Shown one piece after another: positions 39,445 to 49,390 of a stretch of 64,000 bases of DNA. The DNA is from Burkholderiales bacterium (GTDB lineage: Bacteria > Pseudomonadota > Gammaproteobacteria > Burkholderiales > JAHFRG01). Both the position numbers and the translations under genes were made by a program. The DNA lies in the NCBI GenBank assembly GCA_035518095.1, contig DATIXX010000010.1, positions 52,383 through 116,382 of the forward strand. Reading direction: 5' to 3'. Position 1 is the stretch's first letter. The number at the start of each line of letters is the position of its first letter. The notes below the pieces were generated by a model that was not told the DNA's origin, made no database searches, and saw only the letters and a program-made list of their open reading frames with translations.

Positions 39445-40262
39445 TGAAATTCGAAGAATCCAGTTATTGGAGAGAACGGGTAACCGTTGACGCCGACCTT
39501 GGGGTGGTTGGGCACCGTTCCCTCGGACGCGGATACAACGAGTATATTTACCGGCGCAGAACGGAATGTCTGTTGGATACCTTGAACAGATTGAACATTA
39601 AGCCGTCGCAGTGCAACGTGCTGGACCTCGGCTGTGGCAGCGGATATTATGCGGCGTTTTGGAAAGCGATTGGCGTGACCGAGCTTACCGGAATTGACAT
39701 AGCAGACGCCGCCATCGACCGTCTGCGCGCGAAGTTTCCGGAATACCGGTTTCTGCAAGCTGACATTACGCAGGCAGATGCCGCCGTGCGAATCGGCGGC
39801 CTTTATTCCATTGCCACGCTATTTGACGTGATTTACCACATCAGCGACGATGCGGCGGCGTTAAATGCGCTGAAAACCGTTGCCCGCATATTAAAGCCGG
39901 CCGGGCTTCTGCTGTTGTTCGACCAGCTCGCAACAAAGGACTACTCCCTGCTGCCGCACGTCAAATTCCGAGGTAAAATGAATTATTTAGCGCTGCTCGA
40001 CGCAGCGGGGTTGGAAATCGTTAGCCGGGAGCCGCTGTTCGTGTTTTTGGCGCCGCCCGTCTTCGGATTCAAAGCCGTCGATATAATGGTGTCCGGCCTG
40101 TACAAGATTATCGGTGCATTTATCAAAAACCGGGAAAGCGCCGGCAGGCGGCTTGGCAACGCCGTTTACGAACTGGACCGGTTTCTCATAAAAAAAAGGG
40201 TCCGCTTACCCAACCATGAGCTTATCGCTGTCAGAAAGCGAACTACTGGCGCGCTCGCCTAG
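39444..40262 (+). CDS. SAM-dependent methyltransferase in glycan cluster
   Basis: This 272-residue class I methyltransferase has the SAM-binding motif I VLDLGCGSGYYAAFW, the acidic motif II (LTGIDIADAA), and a post-motif region ATLFDVIYHI. The ATG at 39444 overlaps the epimerase stop; a TTG one codon earlier is also in frame. It is likely to methylate a sugar of the surface glycan (inference from context). It has no membrane segment. Confidence 0.85.
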   Translation: MKFEESSYWRERVTVDADLGVVGHRSLGRGYNEYIYRRRTECLLDTLNRLNIKPSQCNVLDLGCGSGYYAAFWKAIGVTELTGIDIADAAIDRLRAKFPEYRFLQADITQADAAVRIGGLYSIATLFDVIYHISDDAAALNALKTVARILKPAGLLLLFDQLATKDYSLLPHVKFRGKMNYLALLDAAGLEIVSREPLFVFLAPPVFGFKAVDIMVSGLYKIIGAFIKNRESAGRRLGNAVYELDRFLIKKRVRLPNHELIAVRKRTTGALA

Positions 40263-40291
40263 CTCGCGCCCCTGGTGCAATTCCGTCCTGC

Positions 40292-41260
40292 ATGCAGATT
40301 GATATCGTTATTCCATGCTACCGCGTAAGCGGGCAAATCATCAATGTCGTTGAGCAAACGCTCGCGTTGCATCACGTGCGCAACGTCATCGTGGTGGACG
40401 ACGGATGTCCGGAACACAGCGGCCAGGTCGTGCGCGATCATTTTCCGGATGAATCGCGCGTAGTGGTAATAGAACACAAGACGAACCAAGGCGTGGGAGC
40501 CGCGATGCTAAGTGGCTATGCGCACGCATTTGCGAACGCCGCCGATGTCGCAGTCAAGGTAGACGGAGATGGGCAAATGGATCCACAGCTCGTTCCTTTG
40601 CTGTTGGCGCCGCTGGTGCAAGGCAAAGCCGATTACGCCAAGGGCAACAGATTTTTTTACCCCAAACATCTTGCTGGCATGCCACGCTCGCGACTTTTCG
40701 GCAACGCGTTCCTGTCGTTAATCAGTAAACTTTCGTCGGGTTATTGGTCCATAATGGACCCGACCAACGGTTTTACCGCGTTGCATTTCGCGGCCTTCAG
40801 GCAGCTGGACACCGAGAGCCTGGACCGCGGATATTTTTTTGAGAGCGACATGTTGTTCCAGCTTGGCATTGCTAATGCAGTGGTAATGGATGTGCCTATG
40901 CTGCCGCGTTACCGCGGGGAAACCAGTAGCATGAACATTCCCAAGGTTGCGCTTCAGTTTCCCGGAAAGTATTTCAACAGATTCCTCAAGCGCATTGCAT
41001 TCAAATATTTTGTCCGCGAATTCAACATCGCGTCATTGGAAATAATATGCGGCGTTCCCGCCATGATCGCCGGGCTGACCTATGGGATTTATCATTGGGT
41101 GGGGCCTGCGTATATTGGGAAACCCACTCCGGCGGGAACAGTCATGGTTGTGGGCTTGCTGCTTTTGATGGGGTTCCAGCTGCTGCTTTCAGCGGTAAAT
41201 TACGACATTACACACGAACCCAGCATTCCTCTGACACAAAGAAATGCAACGCCAATCTAG
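40292..41260 (+). CDS. Polyprenyl-phosphate glycosyltransferase-like protein (GT2 with C-terminal membrane segments)
   Basis: The 322-residue protein has a GT2 catalytic domain (IDIVIPCYRVSGQI, VVDDGCPEHSG, VKVDGDGQMDPQLV) and two membrane segments near the C-terminus (about residues 245-300). Such DPM1/GtrB-like enzymes load a sugar onto polyprenyl phosphate at the inner membrane. The DxD motif is seen as DGDGQMD. It overlaps the next methyltransferase by 17 bases. Confidence 0.88.
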   Translation: MQIDIVIPCYRVSGQIINVVEQTLALHHVRNVIVVDDGCPEHSGQVVRDHFPDESRVVVIEHKTNQGVGAAMLSGYAHAFANAADVAVKVDGDGQMDPQLVPLLLAPLVQGKADYAKGNRFFYPKHLAGMPRSRLFGNAFLSLISKLSSGYWSIMDPTNGFTALHFAAFRQLDTESLDRGYFFESDMLFQLGIANAVVMDVPMLPRYRGETSSMNIPKVALQFPGKYFNRFLKRIAFKYFVREFNIASLEIICGVPAMIAGLTYGIYHWVGPAYIGKPTPAGTVMVVGLLLLMGFQLLLSAVNYDITHEPSIPLTQRNATPI

Positions 41261-42122
41261 CGAGCGTCCGGCGATCACGATGTCTTTGCCGCTCCATTCC
41301 GGGCTGCCCAGAATTCCGGATTATCACCGGCTGTTGCAAAGCAATCTGTTTAAGTCGATGGAGGATTTTTCCGGCAGCTTTCTCCACTCACAGTCGCGAC
41401 ATTTGAAACGGTACCAGGGAAAATGGGTCGCTGACCCGCTGCACCAGTGGAGCAGGCAATGGGAATATCCGTATGTGTTCTCCAGGATTTCGGATTATGC
41501 GGGTAACGCGAGGCAGGAATCTGAGTTGCGTATTCTTGACGCAGGCTCGGGCGTGACTTTTTTTCCTTATTTCCTGTCATCCCGCTTTAGCAATGTGATC
41601 GTCTCCTGCTGCGATTACGACTTTTCTTTGGGCGAGGCCTATTCCCGCCTGAACCATTGCCTCGGGGGGCGTGTACGGTTCGTTCCCGGAGACTTGCGCA
41701 GCCTGCCATTTCAGAACAACGCTTTTGACATTGTTTATTGCGTATCCGTATTAGAGCATACTGACGCGTACCAAAATATCGTTTCAGAATTCAGGCGAGT
41801 GCTCAAGCCGGGAGGAATACTGATCGTCACCTTTGATATTTCGGTTGACGGCGAAGCGGATATTCCGGTGGAAAAAGCGGAGCAGCTGCTTGGAATACTT
41901 TACCAACATTTTCCGCGCAGCAAGCAGATAGCGTACGCAAACTTAAGGCAAGAAGTGCACGCACAAGATCTCGTAACAACTCGCTTTATCCGCCAAATGA
42001 ACCCCCGCCTTCTGCCATGGAAGTACCCGCTCCTTGCTGCGTTAAAACCACTTATAAAGCGGCGATGGCCCAGAGCTCTTTTTCGCAACCTGACGTTCTA
42101 TTGCCATTCCTTCGATTATTAA
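41244..42122 (+). CDS. SAM-dependent methyltransferase (class I)
   Basis: The 292-residue protein has motif I RILDAGSGVTFFPYFL, motif II VIVSCCDYD, and motif IV-like FDIVYCVSVLEHTDAYQN followed by RVLKPGGILIVTFD. This is a methyltransferase 11-type core with N- and C-terminal extensions. It overlaps the glycosyltransferase by 17 bases. The start may be the internal ATG at 41280 (MSLPLHSG) instead. The substrate is unknown, probably a glycan sugar. Confidence 0.85.
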   Translation: MQRQSSERPAITMSLPLHSGLPRIPDYHRLLQSNLFKSMEDFSGSFLHSQSRHLKRYQGKWVADPLHQWSRQWEYPYVFSRISDYAGNARQESELRILDAGSGVTFFPYFLSSRFSNVIVSCCDYDFSLGEAYSRLNHCLGGRVRFVPGDLRSLPFQNNAFDIVYCVSVLEHTDAYQNIVSEFRRVLKPGGILIVTFDISVDGEADIPVEKAEQLLGILYQHFPRSKQIAYANLRQEVHAQDLVTTRFIRQMNPRLLPWKYPLLAALKPLIKRRWPRALFRNLTFYCHSFDY

Positions 42123-42146
42123 ACAGCTCTTGACATTGAAACCAAA

Positions 42147-42806
42147 TTGAATGCTATCGACAAAAATTACCGCCGCCAGATGGAAAGTATCTACCGCGGC
42201 CTAATGCAGAGCGCGGCGCCTGGCGAATATGACGAAAACGCCCTGCCATCGTATACCCATCCCAACCAGCTCATGGCCTGGCTATTTTGGAAGAGGATCG
42301 ACACCGCCCTGAGCTTGATGGGTGGACTATCCGGAAAAACCGTTCTCGACTTTGGCTGCGGCGGCGCGGTAACCTTCAAATACCTAGACCAAAGGCATTG
42401 CAGGATCGTTGGTTGTGATGAAAATGTGTTGCTGGCGCGGCGTGTCCGCGACGCATTGCAAGTCAACGCCGATCTCTATCAAGTTCTATCGGCGGTAGGC
42501 GGGCTTAAATTCGATTACATTCTCGCATTGGATGTGCTGGAACATATTGAAAATAGCTCCACTCTGATTGACAAATTTAAAGTTCTGCTTCAACCGAAAG
42601 GCAAGGTTATTTTATCGGGACCGACTGAAAATTTCTGGTACAAGGCGGGGCGTAAGCTGGCGGGCTTCAGTGGCCATTATCACGTTAAGAATATCTACCA
42701 GATCGAGCGAGAATTTGCAGGGCAGGGATTCAGTGCAGAAATAATTCGCACTCTCTATTACCCTATTCCACTTTTCAGGGTGAGCCGGTGGGGCATTGGT
42801 TTATGA
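42147..42806 (+). CDS. SAM-dependent methyltransferase (class I)
   Basis: The 219-residue protein has motif I TVLDFGCGGAVTFKYL, motif II RIVGCDENV and the motif IV region FDYILALDVLEHIENSS. The start is a TTG at 42147 with no clear ribosome site, so the exact N-terminus is uncertain. It is the third methyltransferase within 3.4 kb, each divergent in sequence from the others, suggesting a heavily methylated surface sugar. Confidence 0.83.
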   Translation: MNAIDKNYRRQMESIYRGLMQSAAPGEYDENALPSYTHPNQLMAWLFWKRIDTALSLMGGLSGKTVLDFGCGGAVTFKYLDQRHCRIVGCDENVLLARRVRDALQVNADLYQVLSAVGGLKFDYILALDVLEHIENSSTLIDKFKVLLQPKGKVILSGPTENFWYKAGRKLAGFSGHYHVKNIYQIEREFAGQGFSAEIIRTLYYPIPLFRVSRWGIGL

Positions 42807-42881
42807 AACTGCGATTCCGAAACTTCATGTATAGGATTTCCTGTCAACAGGCTAACATAACAATAGAAAGGGCAGAAACCA

Positions 42882-44429
42882 ATGCACTGGAAACTTGAGA
42901 CGCTCTTGTTGACAGCGGGCTTTGTCGCATTATCAGCCATGTATATCGCGCTGGGTTGGTCGCATGAACTTTCCAGCGCCGGAGGAGACAGCGCCGGATA
43001 CATGCTTGCGGCACAATATTTTTCACCTTTTCAACCGCATTCCGCGATACTCACCGAATACAGCAAGCAAATCATTTATCCACCGCTTTTTCCCTGGATT
43101 CTTGCCCTAACAGGGGGCGGGGAAAGCGTCCTGGTCGCGCATTTGGTGGTCATGATCTTTTTACTGCTTGCCGTGTTGGTTCTGTTTTTTTGGCTACGGC
43201 AAGAATCGCTTTCCGTATGGCTGAGCGCCGCGGTCAGCCTGATCTTTGCTTTAAGGGTCAACACCTATCTGCTTTCGCTCGATATTTGGACCGAAAACCC
43301 ATATATTTTCTTCAGCCTGTTGGCTATCCTTGGAGTCAGTCTCGCCACGCGGAAAGAGAATCACAACTGGTTTTGGCTTGCAGCATTTGCCATAGCTTGT
43401 GCAACCTTGGTTCGCGTTGCCGCCCTCTCGATTCTAGTGGCTTTTTGGTTGTTTCTTTTGGCCCATAGGCCGAAGAATTTTCTTTATTTGATGGTGGCGT
43501 CCGCTCTTCCATTCGTATTGTGGGCCGTGATTAGTGCTTCCACGCAAGTAGGGATTTCGGGCTACACACATTCCTGGCTGAAGGTATATCTAACAACTCC
43601 ACTGGTTCCGCTTATTCTTCACCAGCTTCAAAAAGGATTGGCGGCCGCGTACTTAACGTGGCAATTCGGGTGGCTTGGTACCAGTCAACCGTCAGCCTTG
43701 GTTATTGTCGTTGCAGTTTTCGGTGTACTTTGTATTGCTGGCTGGTTATACCGCTTGAGATTCCTCAAATTTGACGCGATTTATCTTGCCATTTATTTAG
43801 GCATGGTATTCGCGTGGCCCAATCCCGAGCCGTTGCGCTACTTTTATGTAGCGACACCGGTTTTCGTCGCTCAAGGTTTCCTGCTATTAAGCGACGTCAC
43901 GCGAAGCAGACTGCGAATAGGGGATCCCAGATCGATTGGAATGGGTTTGGCGATCATTCTCATACTGACTCTGTTGCCCACCTTTGTTATCAACGGCCGT
44001 TATTTTCTGGAGCCCGTTCCACCCGAGATAACAGCCGGCAAGCATATTGCTGAGTGGTTTGATGACAATCGAAAAATTGCGGTCGTCAGCGCGTATTTTC
44101 ATGTCCGTCTGCTCCAGCACCTCAAAGAAATCAGCGCCCTCGTTCCGGAAAACGAATGCATATTCGCAATCAAACCGACGCTTGTGACGTTTTACTCCAG
44201 GCGGTCCAGCTACGGCCCGCCAAAGGTTGACGTGAGCGACCAAGAGTTCTGGCAGCGCATGGAAAAATGTCACTACGCTTATTTTCTGCCTTTTGAAAGC
44301 CCCACGTATGGAGCGTCGTTTTACCCTCTTTCACGGCTCGGCAAAAAAGCAAAGATCATATCGATAAAACAATTAGGCTTAAACGACAAACTGCCCCCGG
44401 TGGGAGTACTGGCTAAAATAGAAGAATAA
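42882..44429 (+). CDS. GT-C type membrane glycosyltransferase (ArnT/PMT-like)
   Basis: The 515-residue protein has about eleven membrane segments and an early periplasmic loop with Asp in SAGGDSAGYMLAAQYFSP, the usual catalytic position of GT-C enzymes. The last 110 residues form a soluble domain. Such enzymes move a sugar from a polyprenyl-phosphate donor to lipid or protein on the periplasmic face. The nearby GT2 could make its donor. It converges on the TMTC-like gene with a 40-base gap. Confidence 0.78.
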   Translation: MHWKLETLLLTAGFVALSAMYIALGWSHELSSAGGDSAGYMLAAQYFSPFQPHSAILTEYSKQIIYPPLFPWILALTGGGESVLVAHLVVMIFLLLAVLVLFFWLRQESLSVWLSAAVSLIFALRVNTYLLSLDIWTENPYIFFSLLAILGVSLATRKENHNWFWLAAFAIACATLVRVAALSILVAFWLFLLAHRPKNFLYLMVASALPFVLWAVISASTQVGISGYTHSWLKVYLTTPLVPLILHQLQKGLAAAYLTWQFGWLGTSQPSALVIVVAVFGVLCIAGWLYRLRFLKFDAIYLAIYLGMVFAWPNPEPLRYFYVATPVFVAQGFLLLSDVTRSRLRIGDPRSIGMGLAIILILTLLPTFVINGRYFLEPVPPEITAGKHIAEWFDDNRKIAVVSAYFHVRLLQHLKEISALVPENECIFAIKPTLVTFYSRRSSYGPPKVDVSDQEFWQRMEKCHYAYFLPFESPTYGASFYPLSRLGKKAKIISIKQLGLNDKLPPVGVLAKIEE

Positions 44430-44469
44430 TACCGAGGCGCAGCAATGGCGCAGTTTCCTTGGAGTCTTG

Positions 44470-46365
44470 TCAAAGGCTGCGAATATTGGTCCGAATCCTA
44501 TCAATGACGGCTGAAAAATCCTGATGGTTTCTCTTGGCCACTGCCTGCGCGTGCGCGAAATACCTTTCTGCTCTTGCCTTATCTTGGGCCTGGATTAGCC
44601 ACTCGGTCGCGAGGAATAAGGGCGCAGCATTCGAGTCGTAAGCCTGAAATGCTGCGTCCAGCGCGGCTAACGCGGCTTGGGAATTTCCTGCCTTATGCAA
44701 ATAATGCGCTTTGTACATCCACAGCGATTGGACGCTTCTGTTGTTGATGACGTGGGCGACTAAAGCTTGATCGAGGATCCGAAGATACTCATCGCCGGAG
44801 AAAGCGCATTTGTCGTCCAAGCCCAGATTGGCCAGTTCGATCAAGCCCTGCACTTCGTAAGTTGTGATCTTGCTGTCAGTTTGAAACGTAATCTTTTTGA
44901 GTTGTGCTGGAGAAAGCTGACCGCTTTCACGGCAGGAAATATAAGCGCGCTGCAACTCAAAACCCGGGCCCACAAGGCCGGCGAGCGCCGCTCTCGCCGC
45001 ATTGAACTTTGCGCCTTCCGTGTAATCGCTGGCCAAAGTAATTCGCAGCCGTGGCGAATCGGGATGAACCAATGCAATCTGGGCAAACATTTTCTGGTGG
45101 CTACTCCACATATTCACATATCCGACAGTTACCGCACAGGTTGCGCCGATCGCCGCCACAGCCAACGTTGCAAGTACAAAGCGCGCGGCGAACAGTCCGG
45201 CCAGCGAACATGCGGTCAGAATAATGCCGTATATCGCGAGATAATTCCGGTGCTCGAACATCAATTCCAGAGGAAAAAAACTCGATTCCAGTAGGTGCGC
45301 CGCGAAAAAAAAGAAAATTCCGAATGCCGCAATGCTGCTAACGGCGCGAAGTAGCCAACCAAGGTATAGCAATGCCAGCAGCGCGAACAGGGAGAATGCT
45401 GTAGTTGGCGGAGACCACAGCGCTGTGGAAATCGCAAAATCGTCATGCAGAAACCCAAGATTGCCCTGGTGCGGAAGCAACATCTCGTAAAGATAATAAA
45501 CGAGCACGCGAAACTGGGTGATCACCCTTTCATAAAGTGTAAAATTGCGTACCTCGTAGCCGTGTCGCACCAATTGGTCAAAATGACTAATTACGAAAGC
45601 GCTACCCACCGCAGCCGGCACGAACAATCCCACTACAAAACACGCAGCGAGAAATCGCTGGACCGTACGTTCGCCTTTGAAGCCAAAAAACAAAGCCTCC
45701 AGCAAAAGCGCGTAAACTGGAAACAGCAGTCCGGTTTCCTTGCTGAACGCGGCGAGGGGGAAACATACGACAAATGACAAAATAATCCAGATCCGTCCAT
45801 GCGGCTGACCGGTCAACTGCCTCTCCCGACCCACGAAATAGGCCAATAGTCCGGTCAAGCTAAACAGCGCGGACAACTGTGTCATCCTTTGCACTGTGTA
45901 CAGAACCGTGCTTACTTGCAGCGGATGAAGCAGCCACAGTGCGGCAACGACGAGCGCCCAGTAGTGCGGTTCTCCACGCCAGCCTCTAGCCCGCAAGGCA
46001 AATATGCGCGCACTTAGCGCAAACACTATCGCTCCACAAAGCAAATGGATGGCGAGATTGGTGAATTTCCACCACCAAAAATTTGTTCCGCTCACGGCCG
46101 CGTTGACAAGGAAACTCAACATGGCCACCGGGCGTCCCAGGACGCCGCTTTTGCTTACTGCGGCGTTCTGCCATGCAGCGGCGCCAACGCTATCAAGTAT
46201 CGGGTCTAGCTGAGGATAGTCATCCAGCACCAGCGGCCCGGATAGGCCTGGAAGATAAATAACGAAGGTCAACAGCAATACCACGCAAAAAATCACGTTG
46301 GCCGCAAAAGCCGGCCCTACTGTCCTGTTCAGATTGAAGCTGAGAATGGTGGGCCGTTCTGCCAC
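44470..46365 (-). CDS. TMTC-like multi-pass membrane protein with TPR tail, paralogue 1 (candidate O-glycosyltransferase)
   Basis: The 631-residue protein has about eleven membrane segments and then a soluble TPR-like domain (from about residue 430; AGNSQAALAALDAAFQAYDS). The first periplasmic loop holds LPGLSGPLVLDDYPQLD, whose Asp pair sits where GT-C enzymes have their catalytic Asp, and LLHPLQVSTVLYTVQRMTQL is shared with the paralogue at 47324-49291. Eukaryotic TMTC proteins are O-mannosyltransferases with this layout. Together with the adjacent GT2 and pilin genes, transfer of a sugar to pilin or another exported protein is plausible but unproven. Confidence 0.75.
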   Translation of the reverse strand: MAERPTILSFNLNRTVGPAFAANVIFCVVLLLTFVIYLPGLSGPLVLDDYPQLDPILDSVGAAAWQNAAVSKSGVLGRPVAMLSFLVNAAVSGTNFWWWKFTNLAIHLLCGAIVFALSARIFALRARGWRGEPHYWALVVAALWLLHPLQVSTVLYTVQRMTQLSALFSLTGLLAYFVGRERQLTGQPHGRIWIILSFVVCFPLAAFSKETGLLFPVYALLLEALFFGFKGERTVQRFLAACFVVGLFVPAAVGSAFVISHFDQLVRHGYEVRNFTLYERVITQFRVLVYYLYEMLLPHQGNLGFLHDDFAISTALWSPPTTAFSLFALLALLYLGWLLRAVSSIAAFGIFFFFAAHLLESSFFPLELMFEHRNYLAIYGIILTACSLAGLFAARFVLATLAVAAIGATCAVTVGYVNMWSSHQKMFAQIALVHPDSPRLRITLASDYTEGAKFNAARAALAGLVGPGFELQRAYISCRESGQLSPAQLKKITFQTDSKITTYEVQGLIELANLGLDDKCAFSGDEYLRILDQALVAHVINNRSVQSLWMYKAHYLHKAGNSQAALAALDAAFQAYDSNAAPLFLATEWLIQAQDKARAERYFAHAQAVAKRNHQDFSAVIDRIRTNIRSL

Positions 46366-46418
46366 TTTTAATTCGCGGTCAGCAGTATCCGCCGGGTCGC
46401 GGCAAAACTTCGATCACG

Positions 46419-47288
46419 TTATTTGGGTTCACTATCTTTATAATGCAGCATCGTTACCTGTTCCGAAACCAGCCCGATGAGAAAAATCAAAACCGAGGTG
46501 ATGAAAAGCAGCCCGCTCATGTTGGTAAAGCGGTGGATGGTGAGGAACGTGTACAGGTAGTAACCCAATCCAATCATAAAAAACATCAGGCTTACCGGGA
46601 AAAACAGGCGCAGCGGCGAATAAAGCGTGCCGATTTTAAAGATAATGAGCAGAAATCGCGCGCCATCGCGCAGCAAACGGATATGGCTTTTGCCGACGCG
46701 CTTCTGCGCCACGATGGGCACATACGCTACCGGGAACCCGGCTCGGAAAAAACTCATGGTGACCGTCGTGGGATAAGAAAATCCGTTCGGCAGAAGGTAA
46801 AGGAATCTGCGGAATTTGTCTGCACTAACCACTCTGAATCCGCAAGTCAGATCTTCGATCTTCTGCCCCACCATCCAGCTCGCCAACCTGTTATAAAACG
46901 AATTGGCAAAAGCGCGGTGCGCACCGGCGTGCGAGTCGTAGGTGCGGGCGGCCACCACCATTTCATATCCCTCTCCGAGCTTTTGCAACAAGCGTGGAAT
47001 ATCTCGCGGCTGATGCTGGCCATCGGCATCCATGAAAATCAAAACCTCGCCCCTCGCTGCCCTAGCCCCTGACTTTACCGCAGCCCCATTGCCCATGCTA
47101 TAGGGCTGGGAAATCAAGCGCACACCATTGTTCTGGCACACCGCCACCGTTTGATCGGTAGACCCGTCGTCAATGACGATTATTTCCTCGTCCGAAAATA
47201 ATTCGTGCAACTTCGGTAGCAGCTGTTGCAATGATGCCGCCTCATTTTTTGCCGGAAGAACGATACTGAAACGGGTTTTTTCTGCCAT
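46419..47288 (-). CDS. Polyprenyl-phosphate sugar synthase (GT2, DPM1/GtrB-like)
   Basis: From the ATG at 47288 (AGGGG upstream) the product is 289 residues. The GT2 domain shows FSIVLPAKNEAASLQQLL, IIVIDDGSTDQT and FMDADGQHQPRDIP, and the typical lever region CGFRVVSADKFRRFL. Two membrane segments close the protein. It is nested between two TMTC-like paralogues, the expected donor-maker for them. A longer frame begins within the neighbouring gene and is not used. Confidence 0.9.
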   Translation of the reverse strand: MAEKTRFSIVLPAKNEAASLQQLLPKLHELFSDEEIIVIDDGSTDQTVAVCQNNGVRLISQPYSMGNGAAVKSGARAARGEVLIFMDADGQHQPRDIPRLLQKLGEGYEMVVAARTYDSHAGAHRAFANSFYNRLASWMVGQKIEDLTCGFRVVSADKFRRFLYLLPNGFSYPTTVTMSFFRAGFPVAYVPIVAQKRVGKSHIRLLRDGARFLLIIFKIGTLYSPLRLFFPVSLMFFMIGLGYYLYTFLTIHRFTNMSGLLFITSVLIFLIGLVSEQVTMLHYKDSEPK

Positions 47289-47323
47289 ATCTGCCCCTTG
47301 TTTTCTAGCGAAAGCCACGATCG

Positions 47324-49291
47324 CTAATGCTTTACCCGGGCGGTAGTCGCTGACCGGGCGGCTTTTTGTAGCTTGCGTACCTGCTGTTCCCATTCATCAA
47401 TTCCACTTCGGTACAGCCACCGCGTCAATGGGTTGCGTTCGTTCGCTTCCCGCGCTTTCTGCACATAGCGCAAAGCGTCATCGTACAACCCGGCGCTGGC
47501 GAGCCATTTCATTTGCAGCAATGCAAAGTCGGCCGTTGGCTCAATCGCGTAGGCTTTGTCCATGGTTTCCATGGCCGGATTGAGCAGGCCCGCAGTTGCG
47601 TACAGTCTTGCCTGCAAGGCATATAGATTTTTGCGCGCCAAGTAGTAGCGGGGATTTGCAAGCAGCGCGTCCATACATTGCTGCAATTCCTGGTAGTTTA
47701 GCCGCTGGCACTGGTTCTTTTCGCGAAGCATAACTATTTCTTCCATTCTGCCTACTGGCACAGTGGAATAGGCGCTGATTTTCAGCGTGTCAACAACGGT
47801 GCGCATGTTCGGCATTGGTAAATCCCTATCAGTGCACGTCAGCCGCATCCAGTGCATGTACCCGCTTGCATCGCGTGGATGCAATTCGATCATACGCTTG
47901 AAAACCTTCAACGCTTCATCGTCTTTTTTCTCAACTATCCACACTCCTGCCAGGTACTCCTGCGCCCGGCTGGAAAGCGGTCTTTCGGCCGCCCATGTAA
48001 TTGCTTGCCGATAAGGGTTGGCCCAAAGCAAGCTTTCATTCCAGGTAATAGTAACAATTAACCCCAGCATGATCACCCCTAAAAAGGGTACCAGACGCCG
48101 CAAATTTCCGTGCAGCCCAGTGGCGTAGAATGTCGCGGCAAACACAGGGCCCAACATGGACAAATAGTTTCGATGCTCGTAATAAAGCTCAAGCGGGATA
48201 AAAGTGGACTCGAGCAGATGGCCGGCGAAGAACCACAACACGCCGAAACTGAAAGCGGGCTGGCGTTTTCGGTATTTGATCGCCGCGCCGATCAACCCGA
48301 CCACGACCAGCAACGCCGGCAGCGTGGACAGGGGCTTAAGCAGGCTCCTCGAAACAGGATAATCGTCAAACAGCAAACCGAATGCGCGCGGATGCGGCAG
48401 GAAAATTTTTGCAATGTAGTCAACCAGGACGCGTGGTTCAGTCAGCAAACGCTCGCCGAGAGTAAAATCGCGAAGCGTGTAACCGGCGAGAATTTTCTCG
48501 TGATTTAGCAGAAGGTAGGCTGCGAGCGAGAGTAGTGGCATAAACAAAAATACCGCGGCCCACGGTCGCCAATGCTTGGGCTTGGAAAGTGAGGACAACA
48601 GGGTCGCTTCCAGAACCCATATGTAAATCACCAGCAGAATTCCGCTTTCCTTGCTCAATGTGGCGAACGCGCCTCCTAACACCACTCCTGCCGAAAGCCA
48701 CAGGTAGCCCAAGCCGTCCTCGCCTCGCAATAACCGCTCTCTGCCATGGAAATAAGCGAGCAGCCCGGCCAGAGTAAATAACGTACTCAACTCGGTCATG
48801 CGTTGCACGACATACAGAACGGTCGATACCTGCATCGGATGCAGCAGCCAGGCACCCGTAGTGGTGAGAGCGATCGCCAGTGTGCGGCTGCGCGGCCAGC
48901 CTACAATTTTGCCGAGTCTCAGAAGAAACCAGCAAAGCAGGCAGCCGTTCATCACGTGTAGCGACAGATTGACGTACTTGAACGCGCGCGCATCACCGGG
49001 CCAGTCGGCGTGTTGCAGAGCAAAGCTGAGCAGCGCAACCGGGCGTCCCAACGCTCCGGAAAACCCGCCCAACACATATTCCGCAATTTGCTTCCAGCTA
49101 GCCGGTTCCCCGATCTCAGTTAGTCCCCGCAAATTCGGGTAATCATCGAGCAGAAATCCGCCATTCAAGCCGGGGAAATAAATCAAAAAAACGCAGCCGA
49201 GAATCAACAGGAAAATCGCGGCCGCTAGTATTTCGTGCTTTTGCGCAGCGCCTGAATTATCTGCTGCCGCTAAAATGCCGGAGATTTTCAA
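47324..49291 (-). CDS. TMTC-like multi-pass membrane protein with TPR tail, paralogue 2
   Basis: The 655-residue protein matches paralogue 1 in layout. GFLLDDYPNLRGL in the first loop carries the Asp pair, and LLHPMQVSTVLYVVQRMTEL and LELYYEHRNYL are shared motifs. The C-terminal half from about residue 445 is TPR-like (DDEALKVFKRMIELHPRDAS; ARNLYALQARLYATAGLL). It ends 35 bases before the start of the GT2 gene. The pilin gene upstream has its own terminator, so this gene needs its own promoter, which I could not identify. Confidence 0.75.
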   Translation of the reverse strand: MKISGILAAADNSGAAQKHEILAAAIFLLILGCVFLIYFPGLNGGFLLDDYPNLRGLTEIGEPASWKQIAEYVLGGFSGALGRPVALLSFALQHADWPGDARAFKYVNLSLHVMNGCLLCWFLLRLGKIVGWPRSRTLAIALTTTGAWLLHPMQVSTVLYVVQRMTELSTLFTLAGLLAYFHGRERLLRGEDGLGYLWLSAGVVLGGAFATLSKESGILLVIYIWVLEATLLSSLSKPKHWRPWAAVFLFMPLLSLAAYLLLNHEKILAGYTLRDFTLGERLLTEPRVLVDYIAKIFLPHPRAFGLLFDDYPVSRSLLKPLSTLPALLVVVGLIGAAIKYRKRQPAFSFGVLWFFAGHLLESTFIPLELYYEHRNYLSMLGPVFAATFYATGLHGNLRRLVPFLGVIMLGLIVTITWNESLLWANPYRQAITWAAERPLSSRAQEYLAGVWIVEKKDDEALKVFKRMIELHPRDASGYMHWMRLTCTDRDLPMPNMRTVVDTLKISAYSTVPVGRMEEIVMLREKNQCQRLNYQELQQCMDALLANPRYYLARKNLYALQARLYATAGLLNPAMETMDKAYAIEPTADFALLQMKWLASAGLYDDALRYVQKAREANERNPLTRWLYRSGIDEWEQQVRKLQKAARSATTARVKH

Positions 49292-49345
49292 TATCGTTGA
49301 CCAAATGACCCGTAAAAAGCCGCTATTCTACGGTAAGTGAAAATA

Positions 49346-49376
49346 AAAAACCCGCCCAAAAGCAGGGCGGGTTTTT
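49346..49376 (-). terminator. Rho-independent terminator of pilA
   Basis: CCCGCCC and GGGCGGG form a 7-base stem with a 7-base loop, flanked by A5 and T5, so the stem can extend to 12 pairs. On the minus strand it ends in a U-tract 15 bases after the pilA stop. Confidence 0.9.
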
Positions 49377-49390
49377 AAGACCAGTTACTA

